From positions 106,282,137 through 106,346,136 of the forward strand of contig NC_077228.1 of assembly GCF_027887165.1 (NCBI RefSeq): 64,000 nt of DNA, read 5' to 3'. The position numbers were made by a program, and so were the translations under genes. Origin of the DNA: Monodelphis domestica. Lineage: Eukaryota; Chordata; Mammalia; Didelphimorphia; Didelphidae. The notes below the pieces were generated by a model. The model was not told the DNA's origin, did not search any database, and saw only the letters and a list, made by a program, of their open reading frames with translations. Shown here in pieces: positions 21,640-34,100 of the stretch (positions are counted from its first letter, which is position 1; each line of letters opens with the position of its first letter).

Positions 21640-21842
21640 GGGGGCACCTAATTGATTCAGTGGATTGAGAGCCAGGCCTAGAGATGGGAGGTCCTGGGTT
21701 CAAATCTGGACTCAGATACTTCCCAGCTGTGTGACCCTGGGCAAGTCACTTAACCCCCACTGCCTAGCCCTTAACACTCTTTTGCCTTGGAACCAGTACT
21801 CAGTATTGACTCCAAGACAGAAGGTAAGGGTTTTTTTTTTTT
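21640..21842 (+). mobile_element. Type A SINE, young copy
   Basis: An exact 14-bp duplication AATGATTTAGTCTA lies at 21626-21639 and 21843-21856. The tail is AAGGTAAGGG followed by a T run. Confidence 0.93.
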
Positions 21843-21856
21843 AATGATTTAGTCTA

Positions 21857-22189
21857 ATCCATAAATAACTGAGCAAGAAGTTCAATCCAAATGAGGGAGA
21901 ATATAAAGTCAGAGGGCAAGGTTAAGCATAGAGAAGACCTGATTAATCTGAAGGTTGGGCAGCTCTAGTACATGTAATCAAAGGAGCCTGAAGAACCTCC
22001 TTCCTTCCTTCACCCGTCTGGGCAGGAGGATGGAGGAGATGGGAGGCTCTGCTACTCTGAGAACCCAGTGACTCCCATAACTCTCAGCCCTTCTTAAAGT
22101 GATCCTCCCCAAATATCCATAATGGTATTTGGTGCTTCTGTTTCTTGGTTGTTTTGAATCACCTCTTTTTCAGAGTTCTCCAGTCCTTC
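21857..22189. other. No gene recognised
   Basis: FMOD-downstream unique sequence without a supported feature. Confidence 0.5.
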
Positions 22190-24525
22190 GTTTGCAATCA
22201 TAAAAGGGTTTTATTGATCACTCATGCTTTGCCAATAGTACAATGTCCTTTATATGGATGCCATGGAATTTACATGCAGTTGGTTTCTGGGGAGCCCCAG
22301 GGCAGGGGACAGCACTTGCCCCTCACTCAGAAGCACCCTGACCAAAATGAGCAGCTTGTTTGGCTTTTGCAGGATTCAGGGCCTGAGGCCAAGAATATAA
22401 TCCAAGGATCCCTCTTATTTTAAAAGGGAAACTTGAAAGCAGACATCATATATGGTGATGGTATTGGTCATGAGGTGGGGTTGAACAGGACTGTGTGGGA
22501 AATAGATCTAAGACTAGGTTTCATCAGCTGCAACGTGGCAATAGGGAGCTCAGGGAACCTCACTCCAAATATTGTGCCATTGTCTGTTCATCCCTCATTT
22601 TCAAAAGAGAACCAATGGCATCATGGGGTGATCTAAGGAGAAAAGAAACATCTTATAAAAGTGGAAGGAGGGCGAAGGGGGTGGTAAAGAGCTGGACAAG
22701 CATACTCTTCCTGGAATGGAAAGAAATTGCTAACTCCATTCTGTACCCCAAGCCAGGCATCTTCAATAATGAATGAGGACGGCCCAGAGATGCCAAGCTC
22801 AGACAAGATTTGGCAAGCTGGCTTGGGCACAATGAGCCCTAATGAGCAGTTCCAGACAGATCTAGCACATTTCTCCCAAGACCTAAGATGAACCAAATAG
22901 TACGAATTCCCCTTCTTTTTTTCAGGAAGCCTTATAGATGGACAGCAAAGAGAAGATGATTTAGTCTCTTCTTTGGATCTCTGGAGGGGATCTGAGAAGC
23001 AGCAGGGTTTCAGTCTAATCTAAATCCCCAGACCTCTGAGCCTGTGAACATACCCAAGGTGGTCTGCTGAGTTTTCTATTTACCTTCAGCCCTTAAAACA
23101 TTCAAAGCAGGGGGCAAGCCTTTTTATGCCTTATGCTTAGGGGAACCAATTCTTCAAAGCTCCTTCCACAGTCCTTCCTGGAGATCCTTCAGTGTGAATT
23201 TGTTTTGTTTTGTTTTTTACCACTATTGGGCTAACTACAGAAAAAAAAGACTATGGAAACAGAGGAATGGATAGAATCCATGAGATCTGTGAGGTTAGAG
23301 GATTGGTTGGCTGCTTTCTCATTTTGTCTGAGGAGCTAAACAATCCCTACCCACTGCATGGGCCCTGATTTTAGGTGAAAATTGGTCCTCTCTGATAATC
23401 ACTGTCCAGTTTTGAAAAGGGTTAGTGTATGGCTAAGCTAGATACCTTTCCCTCAATAAAGCACTTGGATGCCAAACCATTGGGTGAAACTTGAGGGGTG
23501 GCACATTTAGGTATTAGTGGTGTCCAGTGTGATATTTTCCAAGGGGTAGAGATGGAAAGAATTATAAGACTATTGTTATTTCTTACCCCTTCTGAAAATG
23601 GGTGAGTTTCCCTATGGACCATAGAGCAACTGCTCTTGTCTGCCTCAGAACAGAGAATCTCAACCATGGGGAGGATTCTATGGGGAGAGCTTTGGGGACT
23701 GTGGGGAGCTCAGAGAAAGGTGCTAGACAAAAAGTATGTTCTGAAGTGTGTCCTAGGTAGGGATCCCAGAATGATGGCCAAGAGCCAGAGGCGATGCCAA
23801 AGGTGGCTCACTGAAAGGGGACCGGAAGGGAGCCAGGTGGGGAATGTTAGTTATCTTGGATTGGTGCCTGTAGAAACTTTGGAATCAATGCTTTCTACTT
23901 CCTGAGAAGGCTGAGAGCCCAGCTGTTGCGCTGGGGTCGTTTGCATCTAACAGGAAGGATTAGCTAACATTTACCCAGTCTAAGAGATTCGTTTCCATGA
24001 TCACAGACCCCTGAGTTTAGCTTTGAAAGGGTGTAAGTGTTGGGGCTGCGATTTCTAGGAATCACTGAGGATGGCGTCGTCGGGCTCTTCCACCGCCTTC
24101 CGGCCCTCTCAAAGTGTGGCTTCCTCTGGAGATCACCAAGCGTAGGCTCCAAGCCTGTGTCCCATGCCCTCCCTCCCCCCCCCCCCCCCCATCTAACTGG
24201 GACAGAATGAATTGGGAATCCGCGGGACACACACCGTGTGGGGGTGACGAGGGGGACCGGCCAGCCAGCACTGGACAGGTGCGACTGGTCTTATATCACA
24301 GAGGCTGATTGCTAGTGAGGGATGCCTCTGTTTATGCTGCTGGCCAGAGATGACCCTCAAGGTCTCAGTCCCAGATCTTCCAGCAAAAGCCAAACGGAAC
24401 CATCAAGCCAGACACAAGGGGGCAGTAAGCAACCACTGCCATCTTGGATCAGAACCTTCCCCCCCCTCCCCCCCCCCCCCCCCGGGCCACTTCCCCTCCC
24501 CTCGGGGCCCAGCGAAGGAGCCCGA
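22190..24525 (-). other. FMOD: Probable FMOD 3' UTR
   Basis: No interspersed SINE is recognisable between the stop codon and about 22200, unlike both flanks, which fits transcribed UTR. The first AATAAA I find on the minus strand after the stop is at 22215-22210, so cleavage is inferred near 22190. That makes a UTR of about 2.3 kb. In the sense orientation it contains long G runs (24483-24468, 24466-24459 and 24190-24175). The end point is an inference; no GU-rich downstream element is obvious. Confidence 0.45.
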
Positions 24526-24677
24526 TCAGATCTCAATGAGGCTGGCCAGGCGAAGGCAGAGGGGAGCGTCCACGGGGACGGCGCTGCGCTGGATCTCATT
24601 CCCGTCCAGTCTCAGCACCTGAAGCTTGGAGAAGTTCATGACGTCAACCACAGTGCAGAAGCTACTGATGGAGAACT
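24526..24677 (-). other. FMOD: FMOD exon 3, coding part
   Basis: The acceptor CCCCCCACAG ends at 24678. The exon starts AG, completing a Glu codon with the last G of exon 2, and encodes residues 325-374 followed by TGA at 24528-24526. It carries the last leucine-rich repeats, sequon N339 and cysteines 332 and 365, 33 residues apart. The C-terminus (...LASLIEI) is characteristic of fibromodulin. Confidence 0.95.
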
Positions 24678-27600
24678 CTGTGGGGGGAAGAAGGAGATGA
24701 AGATAAGAGCCCGGGTGAGCGCCCTGGACACATTTGGAACATCTCACCCCCTCCCCTGCCGCCTCCCTCCCCCCACGAGTCAGTGGTATTGGGCAGCCTC
24801 TGTGGCCGGCTGGAACATCCAGGGACGGGCACTTTGGTGACACGGTGGACGGTGGACGATGAAGGTGGAAGGGACCTGGGAAATCACCCACCGCCTACAT
24901 TTTACAAAGAAAGAAACCGAGACTCACAAAGGTGGAGGGAGTTGACCAATGCCACATAATTATGAAGTATCAGGACCAAAATTATGCTCTCAAGGCATAG
25001 GTTTGTTTGATCAGATCACTCCCCTGCTCTCGAAGATGCTATAGCTTCTATCTTGTCTGAAAGATAAAATAAAATCTCGGTGTGGCATTGAAAACCCAGT
25101 GCAAGGGGCAGCTAGGGAGCTCAGTGGATACAGCTCTAGGCTGGCACAGGCCCTGGGTTCAAGTATGACTTTGGACACTTCTTAGCTGTATGACCCTAGG
25201 CAAGTCACTTAAGCCCAATTGTCTAGCCCTTGCCAGGTTCTTACAATCCATACTGAGGCAGAAGGTTAGAGTTAAAACCAAACCAAGCCAAAAACAAACA
25301 AACAACCCCCCCATCTAATCAGCTTTTGTTTTCTATTCAAATTTATTGTGCATTCCTCTCCTTTATACACTCTTTGTGTCAGCAAAACACTATATTCCTT
25401 GTATTCCATATTTCATCTTTGTGTCTCTGCATAAAGTGTCCTCTGTTCCATTCCAAGTCCATTGTAGAATGAATGCCAAGCTTCCTTCGACTCTCAGTTC
25501 GAGTGCTTCTTCCTATGAAATCTTTCCTGATTCCTGCTGCTGGTGTCCTTCCCTGCAATTATTTGTTTATTTACTGTGTATATTTTATGTCATATATGCA
25601 AGTTTTGCTTCCCATAAGTCTAATGTTAGCTCCCTGAGGACAAGGGCTATTTGTCTTTTTATCCACAAAATCTGGTACACAGTCAGTGCAATCATTTCCC
25701 AGTCATGTCTGACTCTTCATGACCCTGTTTGGAGTTTTCTTGGCAAATACTAGAGTGGTCCAGCTCATTTTACAGATAAGGAAACTGAGTCAAACAGGGC
25801 TAAGTAACTTGCCCAAGGTGACACAGATAGTATGAGTCTGAGGCTGGATTTGAACCCAGGTAGATGAGTCTTCCTGACTGCAGGTTGGTGCTCTATCCAT
25901 TGTTCCACCTAGCTGCCCAATTTTATTATATGTGCTGGCAAAGTTCTCACCATAAATATTCCTTTTAATTTGGGGATTGGTATGGACCAGAGATCACTAG
26001 GGTAAAAAGTTAAGGACTATACAGAGTTGGAGCACTGACCTTTATTATTAGTTCACTACACTCTTTCAGCTTCTGAAAGAGTTCAAATCCAGACTCAGAC
26101 TCATACTAGCTGTGTCACCTTGGGCAAATTATTCAATCCTGTTTGACTCAGTTTCCTCATAAAGAAAGTAGCAAACACATCCTCGGATGCTGCAGACCTG
26201 CCCATCCTATATAGCATGAAGTCTATAGCATGAAGTACCAACACATTTCACAGTCCTGGAGCTTCTGGCGAGCCAGGGGTGGCATCCTTTCTCGTTTGTT
26301 AGCAGCAAGAACCAAAGACAGGGCAGCCAAGCAGCTGCCTGGGGGGAAGATGGAGAATGGGAAACATGGGGTTCTTGCTTCTAGATAGGGAGAGCTTTCC
26401 TGAGGAACTGCAATGAGCAGGGAGGGAAGTGGAGGGAGTCAGATCTCAAACCTCTCCTGCCATTTTGCAAGAAATGAGAGAGAGGGCGATTGAGCCTAGA
26501 GACAAGTGCCTATGAGCATCTGTGCTTGGTGGATATAGAAGCCATACTTGGCCTCTCCCAGGCTGTGCTCTGCCAAAGGACAGAACAGAGAGTCTTTCAT
26601 GTGAAAGAGTGAAATGTGAGTGAAAACTGGAAAATCATAGACCACTCAGGGTGCAAAGGAGCTCCAGGGTCAAAGAACGAATTCTTTTGCCTCCTACAGA
26701 TTTAAAAGCTCCCCCACCCAAACCCCTTACCTTCTGTCTTAGAGTCAATACTAAGTATTGGTTCCAAGGCAGAAGAGTGGTCAGGGCTAGGCAATGGGGG
26801 TGAAGTGACTTGCCCAGGGTCACCCAGCTGGGAAGTGTCTGAAGTCAGATTTGAGTCCAGAACCTCCCTTCTCTAGGCTTGGCTCTCAATCCAATGAGCC
26901 ATCTAGCTACCCCCAATAAATGATATTCTTTTCTTTAAACCCTTACCTTCCTCCTTAGAATTAATATTGTGATTGGTTCCAAGGCAGAAGAGTGGTAAGG
27001 GCTAGGCAATGGGGGTGAAGTGACTTGCCCAGGGTCACACATCTGGAAAGTGTCTGAGGCCAGATTTGAACCTAAGACCTCCAGTCTCTAGACCTGACTC
27101 TCCATCCACTGAGCCACCCAGCTGCCCCCAATAAATTATATTCTAATGGAGACATATGGAGCAGCCTAGAAGGTTCTTTAGAGATCATTCTAGTCTCTAA
27201 TTTTATAAATGAGGAAATTGAGACCTAGAGAAATCAAGGAACTTGCCCACGGGCACAGAATTAGTAAGTGACAGAGCAAGGACCAGACTCTCAGGTCTCT
27301 GGCTTAGGAGTCCAATGAGTCTCTTATGCCATATAGCCTGCCCTAGTGCTCACTCTATTCAATCTCCTTTATCAGTCCAATTCTGTAGGTTTCACTTTGG
27401 TCATCCCCATTCTCTCTCTGACCATCCTCCCTTGGACCAAACGATCCTGCCCTCTTCCTGCTTTGGATAAATCGGGCATCTCTCTCCAAAGCCTGCTGGG
27501 ATCCTAAGGGAGAAAGCCATGCCTGGACCATTGGTCAGTCCATCGCTGGCTAGTGTCTTAGCACTAACAAAACCTCAAAAAGCTTCCAGAAGCCTCAGTG

Positions 27601-30600
27601 TCCCCTTAAACGGAGTGGAGGGTCTGTAGGCTTTTGGGGAAAGGGCCATGGAGATGACATTAATTGTTCCCCAAAAGGTTACCTGTCAAATGTGGGATGA
27701 CCTATCTGCAAGCAGGGCCCGCATCCCTGATGGATGGAAACCTGATCTTTGGGCCATCCAGGAGCTACTTTCTCAGGTTCATTTCTTCCCCCCATTTAGA
27801 TAGCAGGGACCTTCCCTGGCTTTCAAGGGGGGTGCAGAGTTCAGTTTGGGGAATGGAAAGTGAGGCAGGGCATTATAGATGACTCAAAGTCAGAAAGATC
27901 TGAGATCAAATCCTACCTCCGGTACTTATCAGCCCTGGGTCCTTGAGCAAGTCAATTAAACATTATTTCCTTGTATGTAAAGGAGAGGGTTGGCCTCACA
28001 GGACCCTAAGGTCATTTCTACCTTTAAATCTATGATTCTAGGGGCAGCTGGGCAGCTGGGTAGCTCAGTGTATTGAGAACCAGATTTAGAGATGGGAGGT
28101 CCTGGGTTCAAATCTTATCTCAGACACTTCCTAGCTGTGTGACCCTGAGCAAGTCACTTGACCCCTATTGTCTAGCCCTTCCTGCTCTTCTGCCTTGGAA
28201 CCAGTACACAGTATTGATTCTAAGGTGGAAGGTAAGGGTTTAAAAAAATAAATCTATGATTCTATTATTTTTTGACCCTGAGATATAGAGGGAAGGAGTG
28301 AATGGTAGTGGCAAGAATTAAAGACTTCAGAGGCAGCTAGGTGGATAGAGAGTCAGACTGGAAGTTGGGAGGACCTGGGTTCAAATTTGACTTCAGACAT
28401 TTCCTAGCTGTGTGACCCTAGGAAAGTCACTTAACCCCAATTGCCTAGCCTTTATCATTCTTCCATCTAAGTATCAATTCCAATACAGAAGATAAGGTTT
28501 AAAAAATTAATTAAAATAATTAAAAACACATTTAAAAAATAAAAGCATGGTAGACTTTGAATGAAAAAGGCTATATGACCTTGGACAAATAATTTTCCTT
28601 CTCTGGATCTCTTTCCTTATCTATCAAAACCAGGGGGTTGAACTGTAAAATCGATAAGGCCCCTTTCAGGTCTAACTTTCTGTGAGTGTAGGAGAATGAG
28701 GATTGATAGCCTTGAAATAAAAGACTTGGAAAGCAAAAGTGGATGAATGAAGACAAAGGAAAACAATTAAAATCAATTGCTTGGAAGAAGAGATGGAAGA
28801 GAATTAATAGGGTTAACATACATAAGGGGTTATTTTTGATCCTTACAACTAGACCAAGAGCAGAAGAGCTGAAACTGCAGCCCCAGATCATAGGATGACA
28901 GTTAGAGCAGTGGAGGCCATCAAGCCCACCACCCTTCTTTTATTTTTTTAAGCCCTTACCATCTGTCTTTGTATGACTTTTTTTTTAAACCCCTTACCTT
29001 CCATCTTAGAATCAATACTGTGTATTGGTTCTAAGGTAGAAGAGTTGGTTAAAAGGGCTAGGCAGTGGGGGTCAAGTGACTTGTCCAGGATCACACAGCT
29101 AGGAAATATCTGAGGCCAGGTTTGAACCCAGGATCTCCCATCTCTAGGCCTGGTTCTCAATCCACTGGGTGACCCAGCTGCCCCCTGTAAGGATTCTAAG
29201 ACAGAAAAATAGCATAGGGCAATTGATGCTAAGTGGCTTACCCAGAATCATACAGTTACGAAATGTCTGAGGTTAAATTTGAATCCAGGTCCTCTGAACT
29301 TCAAGCCTGTCACTATATCCTCTGTGCTATGTAGCTGCCCTTCTTCCTTTTACAGATAAAGAAACTGAGGCCCATAGAAATTAAGTGACATGCTCAGGGA
29401 CAAATATAGCCCCTAAATATCTCTAGTAGGATTTGAACCCAAGTCCTCTTGAATTCAGGAATTATACCACACAGCCTTCAAATCTGTATTTAGACATAAG
29501 CAAGAATTTCCAGACTACCAAAGCTGTTCCAGACCTGGAAAGAGTTATTGGGGAGGCTGGAAAATATCCTTTCCCAGAGATCTTCTAGAAAGTGGGGGTA
29601 GAATCTGAAACTATTTTTGTGGGCTTCCCTCTGGAGACAGGGGAATGGCTCTAATGATCTTTGGAGAAATCTTCTCCCCACAGAATAGAGAAGATGGTGC
29701 AAGAAAGGGGCTGTGTCTATACCATTCACTAAGATGTCTTCGTCTGGGCTGAGGGGTTCTGTGGGGAGCAGGAGGAAATGGGGCAGGGCGGCTCAACCCA
29801 AACACCGTGCTGAGCTCAGGCTGGAGCTGGGCTTGTGGCTCAGCAATAGATTCTCTGTCTCACACCTGGGGGGCCTCAGGTAGGAATGCTTTGTGCAGAT
29901 GCCCAGGCTCTGTCCCAACCACCTGGGCTGCAGCTGTTTATATCCGCGCTGGGTGCCTGGGGAGGTAGGCAGATATTTATGTGCACGGCATCCGGAGAAT
30001 CCTTTGCACACACTGTGAGCCTCTCTATGTAGCTCTGAGAAGTGATGATGAATAGGTCAGGGCTTCTGCTCACAGACACCAAGAAGACGTTTTCCCAGCC
30101 CACACTAAACACTGACCTAAGTCTTTCCAAATTCCTCCTAGTGCCCCCGCCCTGCTTCCGTGGATCCCAGGGCTTTGGAATAACATTCCGAGCTGTGTTC
30201 CTCTGCTGCTGCCAAGCTGGAAAAGCAGAAGGATAGACTGATGGAAGGAGGGGGCAGGGAGGGAGCTGCCTGTCCATCATTCTACTTCATGTCTATTGGC
30301 TTCTTGTCCATCTAGATTTTCTTTTGAGAACTTCCATCATCCTCATCCCCCAGCCTGCTGGGTTAAGAGTCCCTGGCTAGGAAGCAAAATAATATGGTGA
30401 AATAAAAAATATTGGATTGGGAATAAGAGGACCTGGGTTCAAATCCTACCTGCTTACTAACTTGACTAAGTCACTTCTTATCCATGGGTTTCAGTTTCCT
30501 AATTTTCAAATGATGGGATTGAACTAGATGCTTCTAAGGTCCCTTCTAACTTTGTCTGTTTCAGTCTCCTTCCATCTCTGTTTCTGTCTGTCTGTCTCTG

Positions 30601-31032
30601 TCTGTCTCTGTCTTCCTCTCCCTCTCCCCCCTCCCTCTCTCTCTCCCCCCCTCTCCTTCTCTCTCTCCCCCCCCTCCCCTTTCCCCCTCTCTGTCTGACT
30701 CTGTCTCTCTGTCTGTCTGTCTGTCTCTGTCTGTCTCTGTCTTCCTCTCCCTCTCCCCCCTCCCTCTCTCTTTCTCCCCCCTCTCCTTCTCTCTCTCTCC
30801 CCCCTCTCTCTCCCCTCTCCCCCTCTCTGTCTGACTCTGTCTGTCTGTCTGTCTCTGACTTTGTCTATCTCTGTCTCTCTGTGTGTCTCTGTTTCTCTCT
30901 GTCTTGCTCTCTCTCTCTCTCTTTCTCTCTCCCTGTCTCTCCCTCTCCCCTCTCCCCCTCTCTGTCTGATTCTGTCTCTCTCTCTGTCTGTCTGTCTCTG
31001 TCTCTCTGTGTGTCTCTATTTCTCTCTGTCTT

Positions 31033-31100
<68 letters not shown>

Positions 31101-34100
31101 CTTTCCCCCTTCCCCTCTGTCTCACTGTCTTTCTCTTTATCCCTCTCTCTGTCTCTGTCTCTCTCTCCCTGTCTCTCCCTCTTCCCCCCTCTCCCTCTCT
31201 CTGTCTCTGTCTCTTTCTCTCTGTCTGTCGGTCTCTGTCTGTGTCTCTGTGTCTCTCTGTCTGTCGCTGTCTCTCTCTCTCTCGATATATATATATGTAC
31301 ATATATATATACACATATATATATATTCTTATGAGCTCTAGAGATGATAGATGAATCATGGGAAGCTCTTTCTCCTGACATTATTCTAATTCAGAGCAGG
31401 ACCAAAGAGTCATCAACAACTCTAAAATTCTAAGCTGTGGGAATGAAGCCCACAGAATGAAATCAAGATTTATGGGTTCTAGTCTTCTGGTCTGTGTGAG
31501 CTTGGGCAAGCCCTGGCCTTTATTTGGTCCTTGGTGTTCTGCATCTTTGCAAGCAAAAGAATGGTATTCACTAACCTTCACTAGATTGAAAAGGAATAAG
31601 GAATTGGAGTTATTTGTTCCAGAGAAGAAAAACTAGGAGTGGAGACTTAGAATTAGGCTATAATTCTAGAAAAGATCAGAACCAGAGAGGAATTTGGAGT
31701 GCATTAAGTTCATATCCCTCATTTTACAAAAGAAGAATCTGGAGTAGAAAGAGGTTGAGAGGGGTAGATAGATGGTTCAGTAGATAGAGTGACAGGCCTG
31801 GAGTTGGGAAGATCTGGGTTTAAATGTGGCCTCAGACACTTCCTAACCGTGTGTAACCCTGGGTAAGTCACTTAATTCTAATTGCCTAGCCCTTGCCCCT
31901 TTGTCTTAGAGTTGTTACTAAGAAAGTAAGGATTTATTTTTTTGTTTTTTTTCTATATTATTCATTTTTTATAATAGAATAATCTTTTAAAACCAAAACT
32001 CCAAATCATACAACCATATAAATAGGTGATCAAGCAGTGGTTTTTCTTCTGGGTTTCTACTCCCACAGTTCTTTCTCTGGATGTGGATAGCATTCTTTCT
32101 CATGAGTCCCTCAGAATTATCCTAGATCATTGCATTGCTTTTAGTAGCAAAGTCAATTAGAAAGTAAGAATTAAAAAAAAAGAACCCAAACCAAAAAGAG
32201 GCTAAGGACTTGCAAAGTAAGTATCTGAAGCAAGATTTGAACCTGGGTCTTTTTATCTTCAAGTCTAATGACCTAGTTTCTCACTACTCCACACTTTGTG
32301 TGAGTGGTGGTAGTAGCTCTTGGCTTCCACTAATGAGAAGACAAATGGCCTGTGGTTCCATCCTTTTGGAGGGACTTGGGTAGGGAGAAAAGTTTAAATT
32401 AGACAAAAAGGGAGAATCCCTTTGTGAGACTCCAGAGCACAGGAGGCTGATTTCCTTCTTCAGAAAGCTTTAAGGGACCTCTGGGTGCTTGGGATACTGT
32501 GGTTAACCTGGAGAAAGAAGGGTGACAAAATCCTACTTTGAGGTCCTTTCTAGCCCAAGGATGGGACAGCTACTCTTTCCTGTCATATTCTCAAGATGAA
32601 CCCTTGAGGCCATGCAGGAAACCCTGAGGATAGCTCTGGGAGAGGAATGAGAACTCTTCTCAAACCTGGTAACGGTAAGGTAGCCCAGCACAGATCAGTG
32701 AATGAATGCCAGCTTTTTGTAGAATACATCTTAGAGAAAGAAGATTTTCCAGATAATCAGTCTAGGCTGGAAGCCACTGGTTAAACTTTAGGCTTTCCTC
32801 AAAGTTCATTATCTTCTCCCTGTCCCACCGGCATCTATCAGAAACCTTTCTCCTGGCATTGGGACTAGAGCTCCCTTCCCTTTGGGTTTACTGACTATCC
32901 TGGTCTGCTTAAGCACCAAAAGAGACAAACCTAGGAGAAAAAAGTTGAAGACCTGATTTCTCTGAGCTTTGATTGTGTAGTTCTCTCCTAGCAGTCTCTG
33001 TCTTCAACATCCTTTGCTTGAGGCCATTAATGAGTCCTATTTTCCCCAGAGAGAAGAGGATTTTGCCATTAGAAGATTAAATGCTGACCCAGTCCTTCCA
33101 ATTGGGATTTAGATCTCAAAAGCCTTTGGTTAAGGGCAGTTTATCCTGAATATGAAACTCCATTAGGAAATGGAGTTGAAGAGTACCTGGATAATCTCAA
33201 TAGGAAACAAGAGCCATCATTTGCTGTCTAGAAAAGCTGTTGTCTGAGAGTGAAAGTTCTTGGAGGACTCAAGGCTGGATCTTTTTACTTCAGTTGGATG
33301 TGGACACAGAAGCATTTAGGAAAGAGGAAGCTTGGTGCTCTACTTTACTTGCCTTTGGGCACAATAATTACACTTTTCTTTTACGCTTTACAAAGTGTAC
33401 GAGGATGTAGTCATTAAAACTGGATATGGAGTCAGGAAGACCAAAGTTAAAATCTTCTTTCAGAAAATTCCTAGTTATAACTATGCAGTGACCCAGGACA
33501 ATCCTGAGGAACTTAGGAGAAAGAACACTATCCACATCCAGAGAAAGAACTGTGGGAGCAGAAACACAGAAGAAAAACATAGGATTCACCATGTAGTTTG
33601 ACGGGGATGTGATTATGGTTTTGACGTTAAAGGATCACTCTACTGCAAATATGAATGACATGGAAATAGGTTTTGAACAATGATGCATGTATAACCCAGT
33701 GGAACTGCTTGTCAGCTCTGGGAGGGGGGAGGAAAAAGGGGGGGGGGAATCATGAATCATAAAACCATGGAAAATATTCTAAATTAAAAAAAAAGAAAAT
33801 TGCTAGCTATGTGAACCTGGACAAGTCACACCACATCATATCCTATATCATATCATCATATCACATCATACCATACCATATAATATATGGAATATAATAA
33901 ACATACTATATCATAACAATCACATAGTATATCTATATTATATATGACATCCTACACATCATATGTGCCATATCATATCTACAGGTTTGTTGTTTAGTGG
34001 TGCCTGACTCTTTGTGACCCTGTGGACCACAGGATGCTGACATTGCCCATAGGGCTCTCTTGGCAAGGATACTGGAGTGCTTTGCCATTTCCTTCTCCAG

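Noticed and set aside
30861-31381. Open frames of about 120-165 codons on both strands
   Set aside because: They come from the CT/CTGT tract and its TA end.
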